Positions 6,015 to 12,435 of a stretch of DNA of 14,914 nt are shown here, in pieces (position 1 is the stretch's first letter; each line of letters opens with the position of its first letter). Under the pieces are notes generated by a model. It was given only the letters and a program-made list of their open reading frames with translations. It was not told the origin of the DNA and did not search any database. Where the stretch lies: NCBI GenBank assembly GCA_945870475.1, contig CAMBSR010000026.1, positions 1 through 14,914 on the forward strand, read 5' to 3'. A program made the position numbers and the translations under genes. Origin of the DNA: Phycisphaera mikurensis NBRC 102666 (GTDB lineage Bacteria; Planctomycetota; Phycisphaerae; Phycisphaerales; SM1A02).

Positions 6015-6812
6015 TCACGCCGCCTCGAGCTTCGTCCCTGCCACGCCGTCCGGCGTCACCAGGAAGAGGTCGGCGCAGATCGGGTACGGCAGGCGGTGGA
6101 ACTCCTGCTCGGCGCGCGCACGCAGGCGCGAGACGAACGGCTCCGGGTCACCGGTCATGGCCAGGAACATGTCGCGCGCGGGCGCGGCCACGTAAAAGGT
6201 GGGCCCAAGCTGCGCGGAGAGCCGCGAGTGCAGGTCGCCGAGCAGCAGCCGCGCGGCGTCGTAGCCGTCGTGCATGCTGATGATGGCGGCGCGGCCGCCC
6301 TCGTTGGAACGCACCACCTGGACGTCCAGGTTGGGCGCGTACCGCTCGAGGTTGGCGCGGGCGATCTCCTCCAGGTCATCGGGCGTGACGCCCCAGCGGA
6401 TCATCTGCTCGGTGCTGATGGAGACCGTGTAGTGCGGCATGTCCATCACGAAGACGATCACGGTGTCGTTCACCCACTGCACGTGGGCGACGTGCTCGCG
6501 ATCGAGCGTCTGGAAGATGTTCGCCGGCTGGATGCGCGGCATGATGCGGCTTTTCGCCACGGCGAACGGGATGTCGAGCGTGCTCATCTGGTCGCCCTCA
6601 AGGACGCGGTCGACGTGGTGCTCCACGGTCTCCATCCACGTCTCGGGCGTGCGCTGCACGGTGCGCCAGAGGTTCTCGAGGCCCAGGTGCCGGCCGTCGA
6701 TGGTCAGGACGAGCGTGGCGCTCAGTTCCACCGTGCGCGAAGGATGTCGGCTGCGCACCATCTCGTAGACGGCGGTGCTGAACTGCTCGGGGGTGTCGGG
6801 AAACTGGGGCAT
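6015..6812 (-). CDS. DUF1444 (UPF0354) family protein
   Basis: Function unknown in the family. The 265-residue product matches my memory of DUF1444 proteins: an N-terminal alpha/beta part, the core sequence SRIMPRIQPANIF (about 88-100), a two-stranded stretch VIVFVMDMPHYTVSI (about 118-132), then the region beginning WGVTPDDLEEIARANLERY (about 139-157) and a C-terminal part with GDPEPFVSRLRARA. It looks soluble, with no signal peptide or transmembrane helix. The frame remains open for 103 codons upstream, but that part is Arg/Gly-rich. The ATG at 6812 has a GGAG 7 nt upstream, which decides the start. A perfect hairpin sits directly before that GGAG. The amidotransferase gene follows 16 nt downstream. 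Family assignment is good; biochemical role is not known to me. Confidence 0.82.
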   Translation of the reverse strand: MPQFPDTPEQFSTAVYEMVRSRHPSRTVELSATLVLTIDGRHLGLENLWRTVQRTPETWMETVEHHVDRVLEGDQMSTLDIPFAVAKSRIMPRIQPANIFQTLDREHVAHVQWVNDTVIVFVMDMPHYTVSISTEQMIRWGVTPDDLEEIARANLERYAPNLDVQVVRSNEGGRAAIISMHDGYDAARLLLGDLHSRLSAQLGPTFYVAAPARDMFLAMTGDPEPFVSRLRARAEQEFHRLPYPICADLFLVTPDGVAGTKLEAA

Positions 6813-6818
6813 CGAATG

Positions 6819-6822
6819 ACTC
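6819..6822 (-). promoter_or_regulatory. GGAG ribosome binding site that fixes the DUF1444 start
   Basis: Reading the minus strand, CAGGAGTCATTCGATG places a GGAG about 6-7 nt before the ATG at 6812. It is one of very few clear Shine-Dalgarno sequences at a non-coupled start in this window, and it excludes the Arg-rich upstream extension. Confidence 0.6.
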
Positions 6823-6823
6823 C

Positions 6824-6842
6824 TGGCACGAAACCCGTGCCA
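6824..6842 (-). promoter_or_regulatory. Perfect hairpin in the DUF1444 5' leader
   Basis: TGGCACG (6824-6830) and CGTGCCA (6836-6842) are exact 7-base inverted arms with a 5-base loop, ending 1-2 nt before the GGAG. In RNA it would flank the ribosome binding site; in DNA it could be an operator palindrome. Either could control expression. Confidence 0.45.
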
Positions 6843-6904
6843 ACGTGAGGCGCGGACGGCCGGAATGTCGGATACAGGACCCCGCAGGCGAAGGAAAGAT
6901 GCTG

Positions 6905-6910
6905 TAATTT
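6905..6910 (+). promoter_or_regulatory. Putative -10 element (TAATTT) upstream of kdsA
   Basis: TAATTT is the only AT-rich hexamer in the 176-bp divergent gap and would start transcription near 6917, giving kdsA a leader of about 70 nt, unlike the very short leaders inferred elsewhere here. No clear -35. Confidence 0.3.
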
Positions 6911-6919
6911 CAAGTTCGC

Positions 6920-6976
6920 GGCGTCTGACTGTGACGCCTGCGCGGCCTGGACCCGCACCCTGCCCCCTCCAGCGGG
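6920..6976 (+). promoter_or_regulatory. Structured leader before kdsA
   Basis: Two stem-loops are visible. GGCGTC (6920-6925) pairs with GACGCC (6933-6938) around a 7-base loop, and CCCGC (6952-6956) pairs with GCGGG (6972-6976) around 15 bases. There is no T-run and no known riboswitch consensus that I recognise, and the start codon follows a C-rich stretch with no Shine-Dalgarno. Confidence 0.3.
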
Positions 6977-6988
6977 CCCCAAACCCCC

Positions 6989-7804
6989 ATGAACAACGTC
7001 CTGCCCGAGTTCTTCGCCAAGCCCGATAGCCGCCTCCTGGTGATCGCCGGTCCCTGCATCCTGGAGGACCCGTCGCTGAACGAGCGGATCGGCACGGAGG
7101 TGCGCGACGCCTGTGCGTCACTGGGACTGGGCTATGTCTTCAAGGCAAGCTTCGACAAGGCGAACCGCTCGAGCATCCACGGGCACCGCGGACCGGGCTT
7201 GGAGCGCGGGCTTGCGGAACTTGCACGGCTGCGCGACAAGCTCGGCGTGCCGGTCACCACCGACATCCACTCGCCCGAGCAGGCAGCGCCTGCCGCAAAG
7301 GTGGTGGACATCCTGCAGATCCCCGCGTTCCTCTGCCGTCAGACGGATCTCCTTGCGGCGGCCGCCGCCACGGGCAAGCCTGTCAACGTGAAGAAGGGGC
7401 AGTTCATGTCCCCCGAGGAAATGCGCAACGTCCTCACCAAGCTCACGGAGGGCGGCTGCACGCAGCGCATGCTCACCGAGCGCGGCACGTTCTTCGGCTA
7501 CAACCGCCTGGTGACGGACTTCATCGGCCTCGGCGACATGATGGCGCTCGGCGCGCCCGTCTGCTTCGACGCCACGCACAGCACGCAGCTCCCGGGCGGC
7601 GCGGGCACCGCCACCAGCGGGCGCCCGGACCGCTGCGCGATGCTTGCGCGCGCGGCCGTCGCTGCCGGGGTGCAGGCGATCTTCCTCGAATGCCACCCGG
7701 AGCCCGCCAAGAGCAAGAGCGATGCCGGCACCGTGCAGCCATTGGCGGAAATCCCCTCGCTCCTGAGGAGTTTGAAGGCCGTCCGCGACGCACTCGCGGT
7801 CTAG
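6989..7804 (+). CDS. kdsA: 3-deoxy-8-phosphooctulonate synthase, metal-dependent class
   Basis: Cytoplasmic enzyme that condenses phosphoenolpyruvate with D-arabinose 5-phosphate to make Kdo-8-phosphate, the precursor of the Kdo sugar in LPS. The 271-residue product has LVIAGPCILED (17-27), PVNVKKGQFMSP (131-142) and FDATHSTQLPGG (193-204). The metal-ligand set C23, H197, E234 and D245 is present with the same spacings (174, 37 and 11) as the Aquifex enzyme (C11, H185, E222, D233), so this is the metal-dependent class, not the E. coli type with Asn at the first position. The start at 6989 is the first Met of the conserved N-terminus. The gene implies an outer membrane with LPS. Its TAG stop is embedded in a possible promoter of the next gene. 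Confidence 0.96.
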   Translation: MNNVLPEFFAKPDSRLLVIAGPCILEDPSLNERIGTEVRDACASLGLGYVFKASFDKANRSSIHGHRGPGLERGLAELARLRDKLGVPVTTDIHSPEQAAPAAKVVDILQIPAFLCRQTDLLAAAAATGKPVNVKKGQFMSPEEMRNVLTKLTEGGCTQRMLTERGTFFGYNRLVTDFIGLGDMMALGAPVCFDATHSTQLPGGAGTATSGRPDRCAMLARAAVAAGVQAIFLECHPEPAKSKSDAGTVQPLAEIPSLLRSLKAVRDALAV

Positions 7805-7807
7805 AAT
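7802..7807 (+). promoter_or_regulatory. Putative -10 element (TAGAAT) of mcsAB, overlapping the kdsA stop
   Basis: TAGAAT ends 7 nt before the mcsA ATG at 7815 and its first three bases are the kdsA stop codon. Start of transcription would fall at or next to the ATG. The intervening TGCCCCC contains no Shine-Dalgarno. Confidence 0.5.
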
Positions 7808-7814
7808 TGCCCCC

Positions 7815-8336
7815 ATGGCTGCGCCGTTTCGCCCCTGTGACCATTGCCCGAAGCCCGCGGTGGTGCACAACACGGTCATCGTCAACGGACAGATGACCGA
7901 GGTCCACCTGTGCGAGGACCACGCGCAGGCTGCCGGCATCCAGATGCCCGGGCAGGCACCCATCCACCAGCTGCTCGGCCAGCTTGCGCAGGTGGGCGCC
8001 GCGCGACCGCGCGGCCCATCGTGCCCGGAGTGCGGGCACAGCTTCCACGACTTCAAGACGAGCGGCCTGCTCGGCTGCGCCGCGTGCTACGAGGCGTTCG
8101 CTTCGACCGTGGCCCCGGTGATCGAGCGAGCCCACGGCGGCGCCACCGAGCACGTGGGCAGCGCACCGACGCGCGCCGACAATGCACGCCAGCGCGCGGC
8201 GCTCCTGCAGCAGCTCCTGCGCGAGCTCGAGCAGGCGGTCTCCGCCGAGCAGTACGAGCGCGCGGCCCAGCTGCGCGACAAGATCAAGGACCTGCGTCCG
8301 ACCGCGGCCGCGGGCGGCCCGGAGGCCGCGCAGTGA
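7815..8336 (+). CDS. mcsA: McsA-like zinc-finger activator of protein arginine kinase
   Basis: McsA is the small partner that activates the McsB protein arginine kinase. The 173-residue product has Cys pairs C8/C11 (CDHC), C33 with H36 (CEDH), C70/C73 (CPEC) and C88/C91 (CAAC), i.e. two zinc sites, with the usual VxVNGxxxEVHLCE-like segment between the first two. The C-terminal part (about 123-161) is a UVR-type helical hairpin (ALLQQLLRELEQAVSAEQYE through AAQLRDKIKDL). In Bacillus the second pair is CxxC; here it is CxxH, which should still bind zinc. It directly follows kdsA (10 nt) and overlaps mcsB by four bases, so the two are surely co-translated. No ctsR or clpC is present nearby. Confidence 0.9.
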   Translation: MAAPFRPCDHCPKPAVVHNTVIVNGQMTEVHLCEDHAQAAGIQMPGQAPIHQLLGQLAQVGAARPRGPSCPECGHSFHDFKTSGLLGCAACYEAFASTVAPVIERAHGGATEHVGSAPTRADNARQRAALLQQLLRELEQAVSAEQYERAAQLRDKIKDLRPTAAAGGPEAAQ

Positions 8337-9409
8337 GCAACCTTCCCGGGAGCGACCTCCTGAACGGCGACCGCGACGTGGTGATGAGCTGCCGCGTGCG
8401 CCTGGCGCGCAACGTGGCCGGCTTCCCGTTCGTGGGACGCGCCACGCATCCGCAGCGCCGCGAGGTGCTCGAAACGGTGCGCGCCGCCGCCGGACCCGAC
8501 GAAGCCTCCGTGGGACTGGCCGGCGGACGCGTGGGTGCGGACGCGGCCGAGCGACTGGCGTGGATCGACCTGACTTCGCTCCCCAAGCGCGACCGCCAGC
8601 TCCTCTGGGAGCGCCACCTGGTGTCCAAGCAGTTTGCGGAGGGCGATTCGCCCCGCGCCGTGGCCGTCTCCCCTGACGAACGATTCTCGCTGATGGTGAA
8701 CGAGGAGGACCACGTCCGCATCCAGGTCCTGCGCTCGGGCAACGCGCTCCGCAATGCCTTCGACGCCGCCATGCGCGTGGACGCTGCCCTCGGCGGGCGC
8801 CTGGACTTCGCATTCCATCCGCGCTGGGGCTACCTGACCGCATGCCCCACGAACGTCGGCTGCGGCATCCGCATCGGCGTCATGGTGCACCTACGCGCGC
8901 TGCGCGTCACCAACGAGATCGAGAAGGTGAAGCGTGCCGCCAAGGAACTGCACCTGGCGGTCCGCGGCTTCCACGGCGAAGGAAGCGACGCCACCGGCGA
9001 CTGGTTCCAGATCTCCAACCAGCGGACGCTCGGCGTGACGGAGGCGGGGCTTCTGGAGGAATTCGCGGGACGCATCGTGCCCGCCGTGGTTGCCTACGAG
9101 CGCGAGGCGCGTCGCGTCCTCATGGAGCGCCAGCGCACGCTGCTGGAAGACCGGGTCTTCCGCGGCATCTCGCTGCTGCGTTCGGCGCGGCTCCTGGGAC
9201 TCGACGAGGCCATGAAGCAGCTCTCGAGCGTTCGGCTGGGCGCGTGCGTCGGCCTGCTGCCGGGCGTCTCGGTGGACACGCTCACGCGGCTCACCATCCA
9301 GCTCCAGTCGGCGCACCTGCGCGCGGCGGATCCGGCGATCGAGACAGAGGAAGAGGAGAAGGCGGCGCGCGCACGCACCGCGCGGACCGCGCTCGGCGAG
9401 TGGCCGTGA
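8333..9409 (+). CDS. mcsB: McsB protein arginine kinase
   Basis: ATP:guanido phosphotransferase-fold kinase that phosphorylates arginine residues in proteins, in Firmicutes marking them for ClpCP degradation. The 358-residue product has the nucleotide-binding SCRVRLARN (19-27), the catalytic NEEDH (123-127), the loop GYLTACPTNVGCGIR (166-180) with the reactive C171, and TGDWFQISNQRTLG (221-234). A C-terminal dimerisation and phospho-arginine-sensing part follows (about 270-330, containing DRVFRGISLLRSARLL). Length is standard for McsB and shorter than creatine or arginine kinases. The start is the GTG at 8333 in a GTGA overlap with the mcsA stop; the protein then begins SNLPGSDLLNGDRDVVMSCR. 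The acidic/Arg/Ala-rich last 25 residues look like a disordered tail. Confidence 0.96.
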   Translation: MSNLPGSDLLNGDRDVVMSCRVRLARNVAGFPFVGRATHPQRREVLETVRAAAGPDEASVGLAGGRVGADAAERLAWIDLTSLPKRDRQLLWERHLVSKQFAEGDSPRAVAVSPDERFSLMVNEEDHVRIQVLRSGNALRNAFDAAMRVDAALGGRLDFAFHPRWGYLTACPTNVGCGIRIGVMVHLRALRVTNEIEKVKRAAKELHLAVRGFHGEGSDATGDWFQISNQRTLGVTEAGLLEEFAGRIVPAVVAYEREARRVLMERQRTLLEDRVFRGISLLRSARLLGLDEAMKQLSSVRLGACVGLLPGVSVDTLTRLTIQLQSAHLRAADPAIETEEEEKAARARTARTALGEWP

Positions 9410-9418
9410 GCGAAAGAG

Positions 9419-9712
9419 TTACTTGGCCGACGCCGCAAACAGCGCGTCCGCGCACGTCGCGAAGTCGAAGTCCTTCTCCGAGATGCCACCCACGTCGTGG
9501 GTGCTCAGGGCCAGCGTGACCTTCGAGTAGCGCACCATGATGTCCGGGTGGTGCTGCACGCGCTCGGCCTCGGCGGCCACCTTGTCGACGAAGCGCATCG
9601 CCTGCACGAAGTCGGCAAAGGCGAAGGTGCGCTGGATGACGCCACCGCTCTTGGTCCATTCGGAGAGGACGGCAAGCTTGGCGGTGATCTGCTTCGCGTT
9701 GAGGCGGGCCAT
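9419..9712 (-). CDS. phhB: 4a-hydroxytetrahydrobiopterin dehydratase (pterin-4a-carbinolamine dehydratase)
   Basis: Dehydrates the 4a-carbinolamine form of tetrahydropterin after aromatic amino-acid hydroxylation; the family also has proposed moonlighting roles. The 97-residue product is full length and carries the active-site block AERVQHHPDIMVRYSKV (49-65), with the tandem His H54/H55, and the C-terminal THDVGGISEKDFDFA (71-85). The start is the ATG at 9712, since the family N-terminus LNAKQITAKLAVLSEW begins there; the frame upstream is divergent-gene antisense. A TATATT ends 10 nt before the ATG and there is no Shine-Dalgarno. No phenylalanine hydroxylase gene is in the window. It is convergent with mcsB (9-bp gap) and divergent from gluQ (25-bp gap). 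Confidence 0.95.
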   Translation of the reverse strand: MARLNAKQITAKLAVLSEWTKSGGVIQRTFAFADFVQAMRFVDKVAAEAERVQHHPDIMVRYSKVTLALSTHDVGGISEKDFDFATCADALFAASAK

Positions 9713-9722
9713 GGGAGCATCG

Positions 9723-9728
9723 AATATA
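9723..9728 (-). promoter_or_regulatory. Putative -10 element (TATATT) of phhB
   Basis: On the minus strand TATATT ends 10 nt before the phhB ATG, a near-consensus -10 in GC-rich surroundings. It overlaps the plus-strand -10 candidate of gluQ. Confidence 0.5.
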
Positions 9729-9732
9729 CCTT
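9725..9732 (+). promoter_or_regulatory. Putative -10 element (TATACC or TACCTT) of gluQ
   Basis: Two registers are possible: TATACC ends 7 nt and TACCTT ends 5 nt before the ATG at 9738. Either implies a transcript that starts at or almost at the start codon. No Shine-Dalgarno is present. Confidence 0.4.
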
Positions 9733-9737
9733 CGCGC

Positions 9738-10712
9738 ATGCCAGCGGACGTCCCCTGCTCACGCATTGCGCCCTCCCCCACGGGGCCGCTCCACCTCGGG
9801 AACGCCTGCACTTTCCTGGTGAACTGGGCGCTGGCACGCAATCTCGGCTGGCGGCTGGTGCTGCGCATCGAGGACCTGGACCAGGATCGTGCGCGCGCCG
9901 CCGGCGACACCGGCACGGAGGAATCGCTCCGTTGGCTCGGCATCGACCATGACGGCGAGGTGGTCCGCCAGAGCGAACGCCTCGATTCCTTTGCGCGCGC
10001 CATGGAACGCCTGGCAGCCGCCGGGCTGATCTACGAGAGCCCGCATTCACGCGCGGAGGTGCGCGAGGCCGCGGCCGCGCTCGGTGCGCCGCACGCCGAC
10101 GATGCCCCCGTGCGCTTCCCCGCATCGCTTCGTCCGCCGCCGGGGCCCGCGTGGAGTTTCACGCGCCGGGACGTGAACCACCGCCTGCGCATTGACCCGG
10201 GCACCATCACCGTCCACGACCGCGTGGCGGGGGAGCACGCCTTCGACCCCGGCGCGCGCGAGGGCGACTGCATCGTGTGGACGAAGTCGGGGTTCCCGTC
10301 GTACCAGCTGGCGGTCACGGTGGACGACATTGCGCAGGGCGTCACCGACGTGGTGCGCGGCGACGACCTCCTGTCCTCGGCTGCGCTCCAGTCCATCATC
10401 CACCGTGCGCTCGGCGCCGAGCCGCCCCGCTGGTGGCACCTGCCGCTCATCTGCGAGGCGGACGGCGCGCGCATGGCGAAGCGCCATGGCGCGCTCGCGC
10501 TCTCGGAACTCCGGGCGCAGGGCGTCGATGCCGGCCGCGTTCGCGGGCTGGCCGCGCAGTGGATCGGCGCGATTGCCGCGCCGCGCCCGCTCGCGCCCGA
10601 TGCGTTCCGCGCACTGGTCACCGAACCTATCCTGCGCGCATGGCACGTCGGGACGCGCTCCGCGTCGCCCTGCCTCGACGAAAGGTCCCTCCAGTGGCTC
10701 CACGATTCCTGA
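9738..10712 (+). CDS. gluQ: Glutamyl-Q tRNA(Asp) synthetase
   Basis: Truncated glutamyl-tRNA synthetase paralogue that attaches glutamate to the queuosine base of tRNA-Asp. The 324-residue product has the class I catalytic fold: SRIAPSPTGPLHLGNA (8-23, HIGH-like), RIEDLDQDRA (43-52), GVTDVVRGDDLL (201-212) and the KMSKS-like RMAKRHG (245-251). It lacks the C-terminal anticodon-binding domain of GluRS, and its length fits GluQ-RS. The zinc-binding Cys residues seen after the GLxY segment of the E. coli enzyme are missing here (GLIYESPHSR, 97-105), and residues 110-140 are instead Ala/Pro-rich. The start at 9738 is where the family N-terminus begins; the upstream frame is antisense to phhB. The end overlaps the next gene by 19 or 73 bases depending on its start. 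Confidence 0.92.
   Translation: MPADVPCSRIAPSPTGPLHLGNACTFLVNWALARNLGWRLVLRIEDLDQDRARAAGDTGTEESLRWLGIDHDGEVVRQSERLDSFARAMERLAAAGLIYESPHSRAEVREAAAALGAPHADDAPVRFPASLRPPPGPAWSFTRRDVNHRLRIDPGTITVHDRVAGEHAFDPGAREGDCIVWTKSGFPSYQLAVTVDDIAQGVTDVVRGDDLLSSAALQSIIHRALGAEPPRWWHLPLICEADGARMAKRHGALALSELRAQGVDAGRVRGLAAQWIGAIAAPRPLAPDAFRALVTEPILRAWHVGTRSASPCLDERSLQWLHDS
10628..10633 (+). promoter_or_regulatory. Putative internal -10 element (TATCCT) for the DUF192 gene
   Basis: TATCCT inside the 3' end of gluQ ends 6 nt before the ATG at 10640, repeating the spacing seen at other genes here. It argues for 10640 as the DUF192 start and for a promoter inside the run of plus-strand genes. Confidence 0.4.
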
Positions 10713-11194
10713 TTGCCGCATCGCTCTCCGCCGTCACCTGCATTGCCTGCACCGAGGGCGCCCTCAAGGACGGCGGAACCTGGGACACCACCATCGCCGG
10801 CAAGCCGTTCCACCTGAAGGTGAGCTCCAGTGACGCGACGCGCCAGCGAGGGCTCGGCGGCGTCACCGACATCCCGGTGGACGGCGGCATGATCTTCGTC
10901 TTCCCGGATGCGGACTTCCGCGGCTTCTGGATGAAGGACTGCGTCATCGACATGGACATCGTCTATCTCGATCCGCTCGGCTACGTCACCGCCATGCACA
11001 CCATGACGAAGCAGCCGCCCAAGGGCGCGGACGAGTCGCAGGTGGCGTACGAGCAGCGGCTGGTCCGGTACTCGAGCGTCTCGCCCGCGCAGTACGTGAT
11101 CGAGCTCCGCGCCGGGCGCGCGAAGGAGCTCGGCATCAAGACCTCGCAGAAGATCGCCCTGGACGCGCCGGCGCTCAAGGCGGCGCTGCGATGA
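10640..11194 (+). CDS. Exported DUF192 protein
   Basis: DUF192 proteins are small beta-rich exported proteins of unknown biochemical role. From ATG 10640 the product is 184 residues; a GTG at 10694, with AAAGG 9 nt upstream, would give 166 residues and a more compact signal peptide. Both contain the hydrophobic run FLIAASLSAVTCIAC, with Cys residues that could be a lipid attachment site although neither fits the lipobox well. The mature part has the family landmarks: a VSSSDATRQRGLGG stretch in place of the usual AxTxxERxxGLM, GGMIFVFPD, then FWMKDCVIDMDIVYLD and a C-terminal VIELRAGRAKELGI. The stop overlaps the start of the phosphatase gene (ATGA), so the two are coupled. Confidence 0.88.
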   Translation: MARRDALRVALPRRKVPPVAPRFLIAASLSAVTCIACTEGALKDGGTWDTTIAGKPFHLKVSSSDATRQRGLGGVTDIPVDGGMIFVFPDADFRGFWMKDCVIDMDIVYLDPLGYVTAMHTMTKQPPKGADESQVAYEQRLVRYSSVSPAQYVIELRAGRAKELGIKTSQKIALDAPALKAALR

Positions 11195-12435
11195 TGGAGC
11201 CCCGCGGTCGCCCCGGGGACCGCACAGTGCGCATCGCGGTCACGGCCACGACGCACCGCGAGGAACGCGCTCGGGCGCTTGCCGACTCGCTGCCGGTGCT
11301 CGTCGGCACCGGCTCGGAAGCGGAGGCACGCACGCTCGGGCCGGACTTCGGATCGCTCGAAGGCATCTCTGCCGTCGTGATGTTCCTGGATTCCCGCGAT
11401 GTGCCGCACGGTCTCTCCGACCTGCTGGATGCGGCGGAGGAGGCACGCGTCGGCGTGCTGATGCTCATCGACGACGCCGGCCGCCGCCGCGCCAACGTGG
11501 CGGGCGCCGCCGTGGAATCGATCGATGCCGACGACGCCACCGTCTCCGCCGTGCTGCGGGGCATGCTTGGCCGACAACAGGAGATCGAGCGCCTGGGTCG
11601 CGAGCTGGCGGTGGCGACACGGTTCACGGGCGGCCTGCGCGGCGAGATCCAGCGCATGCAGGAGGAGCTGCAGCTTGCGGCGCAGGTGCAGCGCGAGTTC
11701 CTGCCGCGCACCTTCCCGGAGGTGGGCGGCATCCGCGTGGACGCGTTCTGGCGTCCGGCGAGCTACGTCTCCGGCGATGTCTACGACGTGGTCCGCCTCG
11801 ACGAGCGCCACCTGGGCGTCTTCATCGCCGATGCCGTGGGCCACGGCGTGCCGGCCGCGCTCCTCACGATGGTCATCTGCCGAGGCCTCCCCGCCAAGGA
11901 AGTGGGCAACGGCACGTACCGCATCCTGCCGCCCTCGGAGGCGCTGGCGCGCATCAATGCGGACATGATTTCCCACCAGGGACGCACCACGCGCTTCGCG
12001 ACGGCCGTCTACTGCGTGATCGACACCACCACCGGCCGGACCACGCTTTCCGCCGCGGGGCATCCGCATCCGGTGATCCTGCGGGCCGACGGCACCATGG
12101 AACTGGTGGAGGCACCCGGTGGCCTGCTCGGCGTCTTCGAGGACGAGACCTACGGCGACGTGGAACTCGAGCTTCGCCCCGGCGATCGCCTCCTCCTCCA
12201 CTCCGACGGCTTCGAGCAGGCGTTCCCCGGCGATCCGGAAGGCACGCGCCACGCGCGGCTTCCCACCAAGCGATACCTGGACGAGTTCATGGCGGTGCGC
12301 AGCGCGCCGGATGTCTCCGCGTTCGTGCAGCAGGTGGCGCGCCGCATCGACATGCAGTTCGGCAGCGTGCACCAGGCCGACGACATCACGCTGCTGGTGG
12401 TGGAGCGCTCCGCCGCCGGAGAAGGCACGGCATGA
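11191..12435 (+). CDS. SpoIIE/RsbU-type PP2C serine phosphatase
   Basis: Metal-dependent protein phosphatase of the SpoIIE branch, which usually dephosphorylates anti-sigma-factor antagonists in partner-switching circuits. The 414-residue product has an N-terminal alpha/beta region (about 12-125) that may be a degenerate receiver-like domain, then a coiled-coil linker (about 128-165) leading into the signature LQLAAQVQREFLPRTFP (160-176). The phosphatase domain has SGDVYD (194-199, D196/D199), ADAVGHGVPA (213-222, D214), LLHSDGFEQA (335-344, D339) and QADDITLL (395-402, D397/D398), so the metal ligands are intact. No transmembrane segment is visible. It overlaps DUF192 upstream and the GIDE-LemA gene downstream by ATGA, so all three are one transcription unit. 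No anti-sigma factor or STAS antagonist is in the window. Confidence 0.93.
   Translation: MMEPRGRPGDRTVRIAVTATTHREERARALADSLPVLVGTGSEAEARTLGPDFGSLEGISAVVMFLDSRDVPHGLSDLLDAAEEARVGVLMLIDDAGRRRANVAGAAVESIDADDATVSAVLRGMLGRQQEIERLGRELAVATRFTGGLRGEIQRMQEELQLAAQVQREFLPRTFPEVGGIRVDAFWRPASYVSGDVYDVVRLDERHLGVFIADAVGHGVPAALLTMVICRGLPAKEVGNGTYRILPPSEALARINADMISHQGRTTRFATAVYCVIDTTTGRTTLSAAGHPHPVILRADGTMELVEAPGGLLGVFEDETYGDVELELRPGDRLLLHSDGFEQAFPGDPEGTRHARLPTKRYLDEFMAVRSAPDVSAFVQQVARRIDMQFGSVHQADDITLLVVERSAAGEGTA

Larger units (their letters stand above)
9717..9741. promoter_or_regulatory. Dyad spanning the 25-bp phhB/gluQ divergent gap
   Basis: CGAA (9721-9724) and TTCG (9731-9734) flank TATACC, and GCAT (9717-9720) mirrors ATGC (9738-9741), giving an imperfect dyad centred on the shared -10 sequence of both genes. 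Confidence 0.35.

Noticed and set aside
6813..7121. 103-codon upstream extension of the DUF1444 gene
   Set aside because: Arg/Gly-rich translation overlapping the start of kdsA on the other strand, and a clear GGAG supports the ATG at 6812.
7771..7777. TTTGAAG as a -35 for mcsA
   Set aside because: It is about 24 bp from the TAGAAT hexamer, too far for a normal 16-18 bp spacer, and lies in the conserved end of kdsA.
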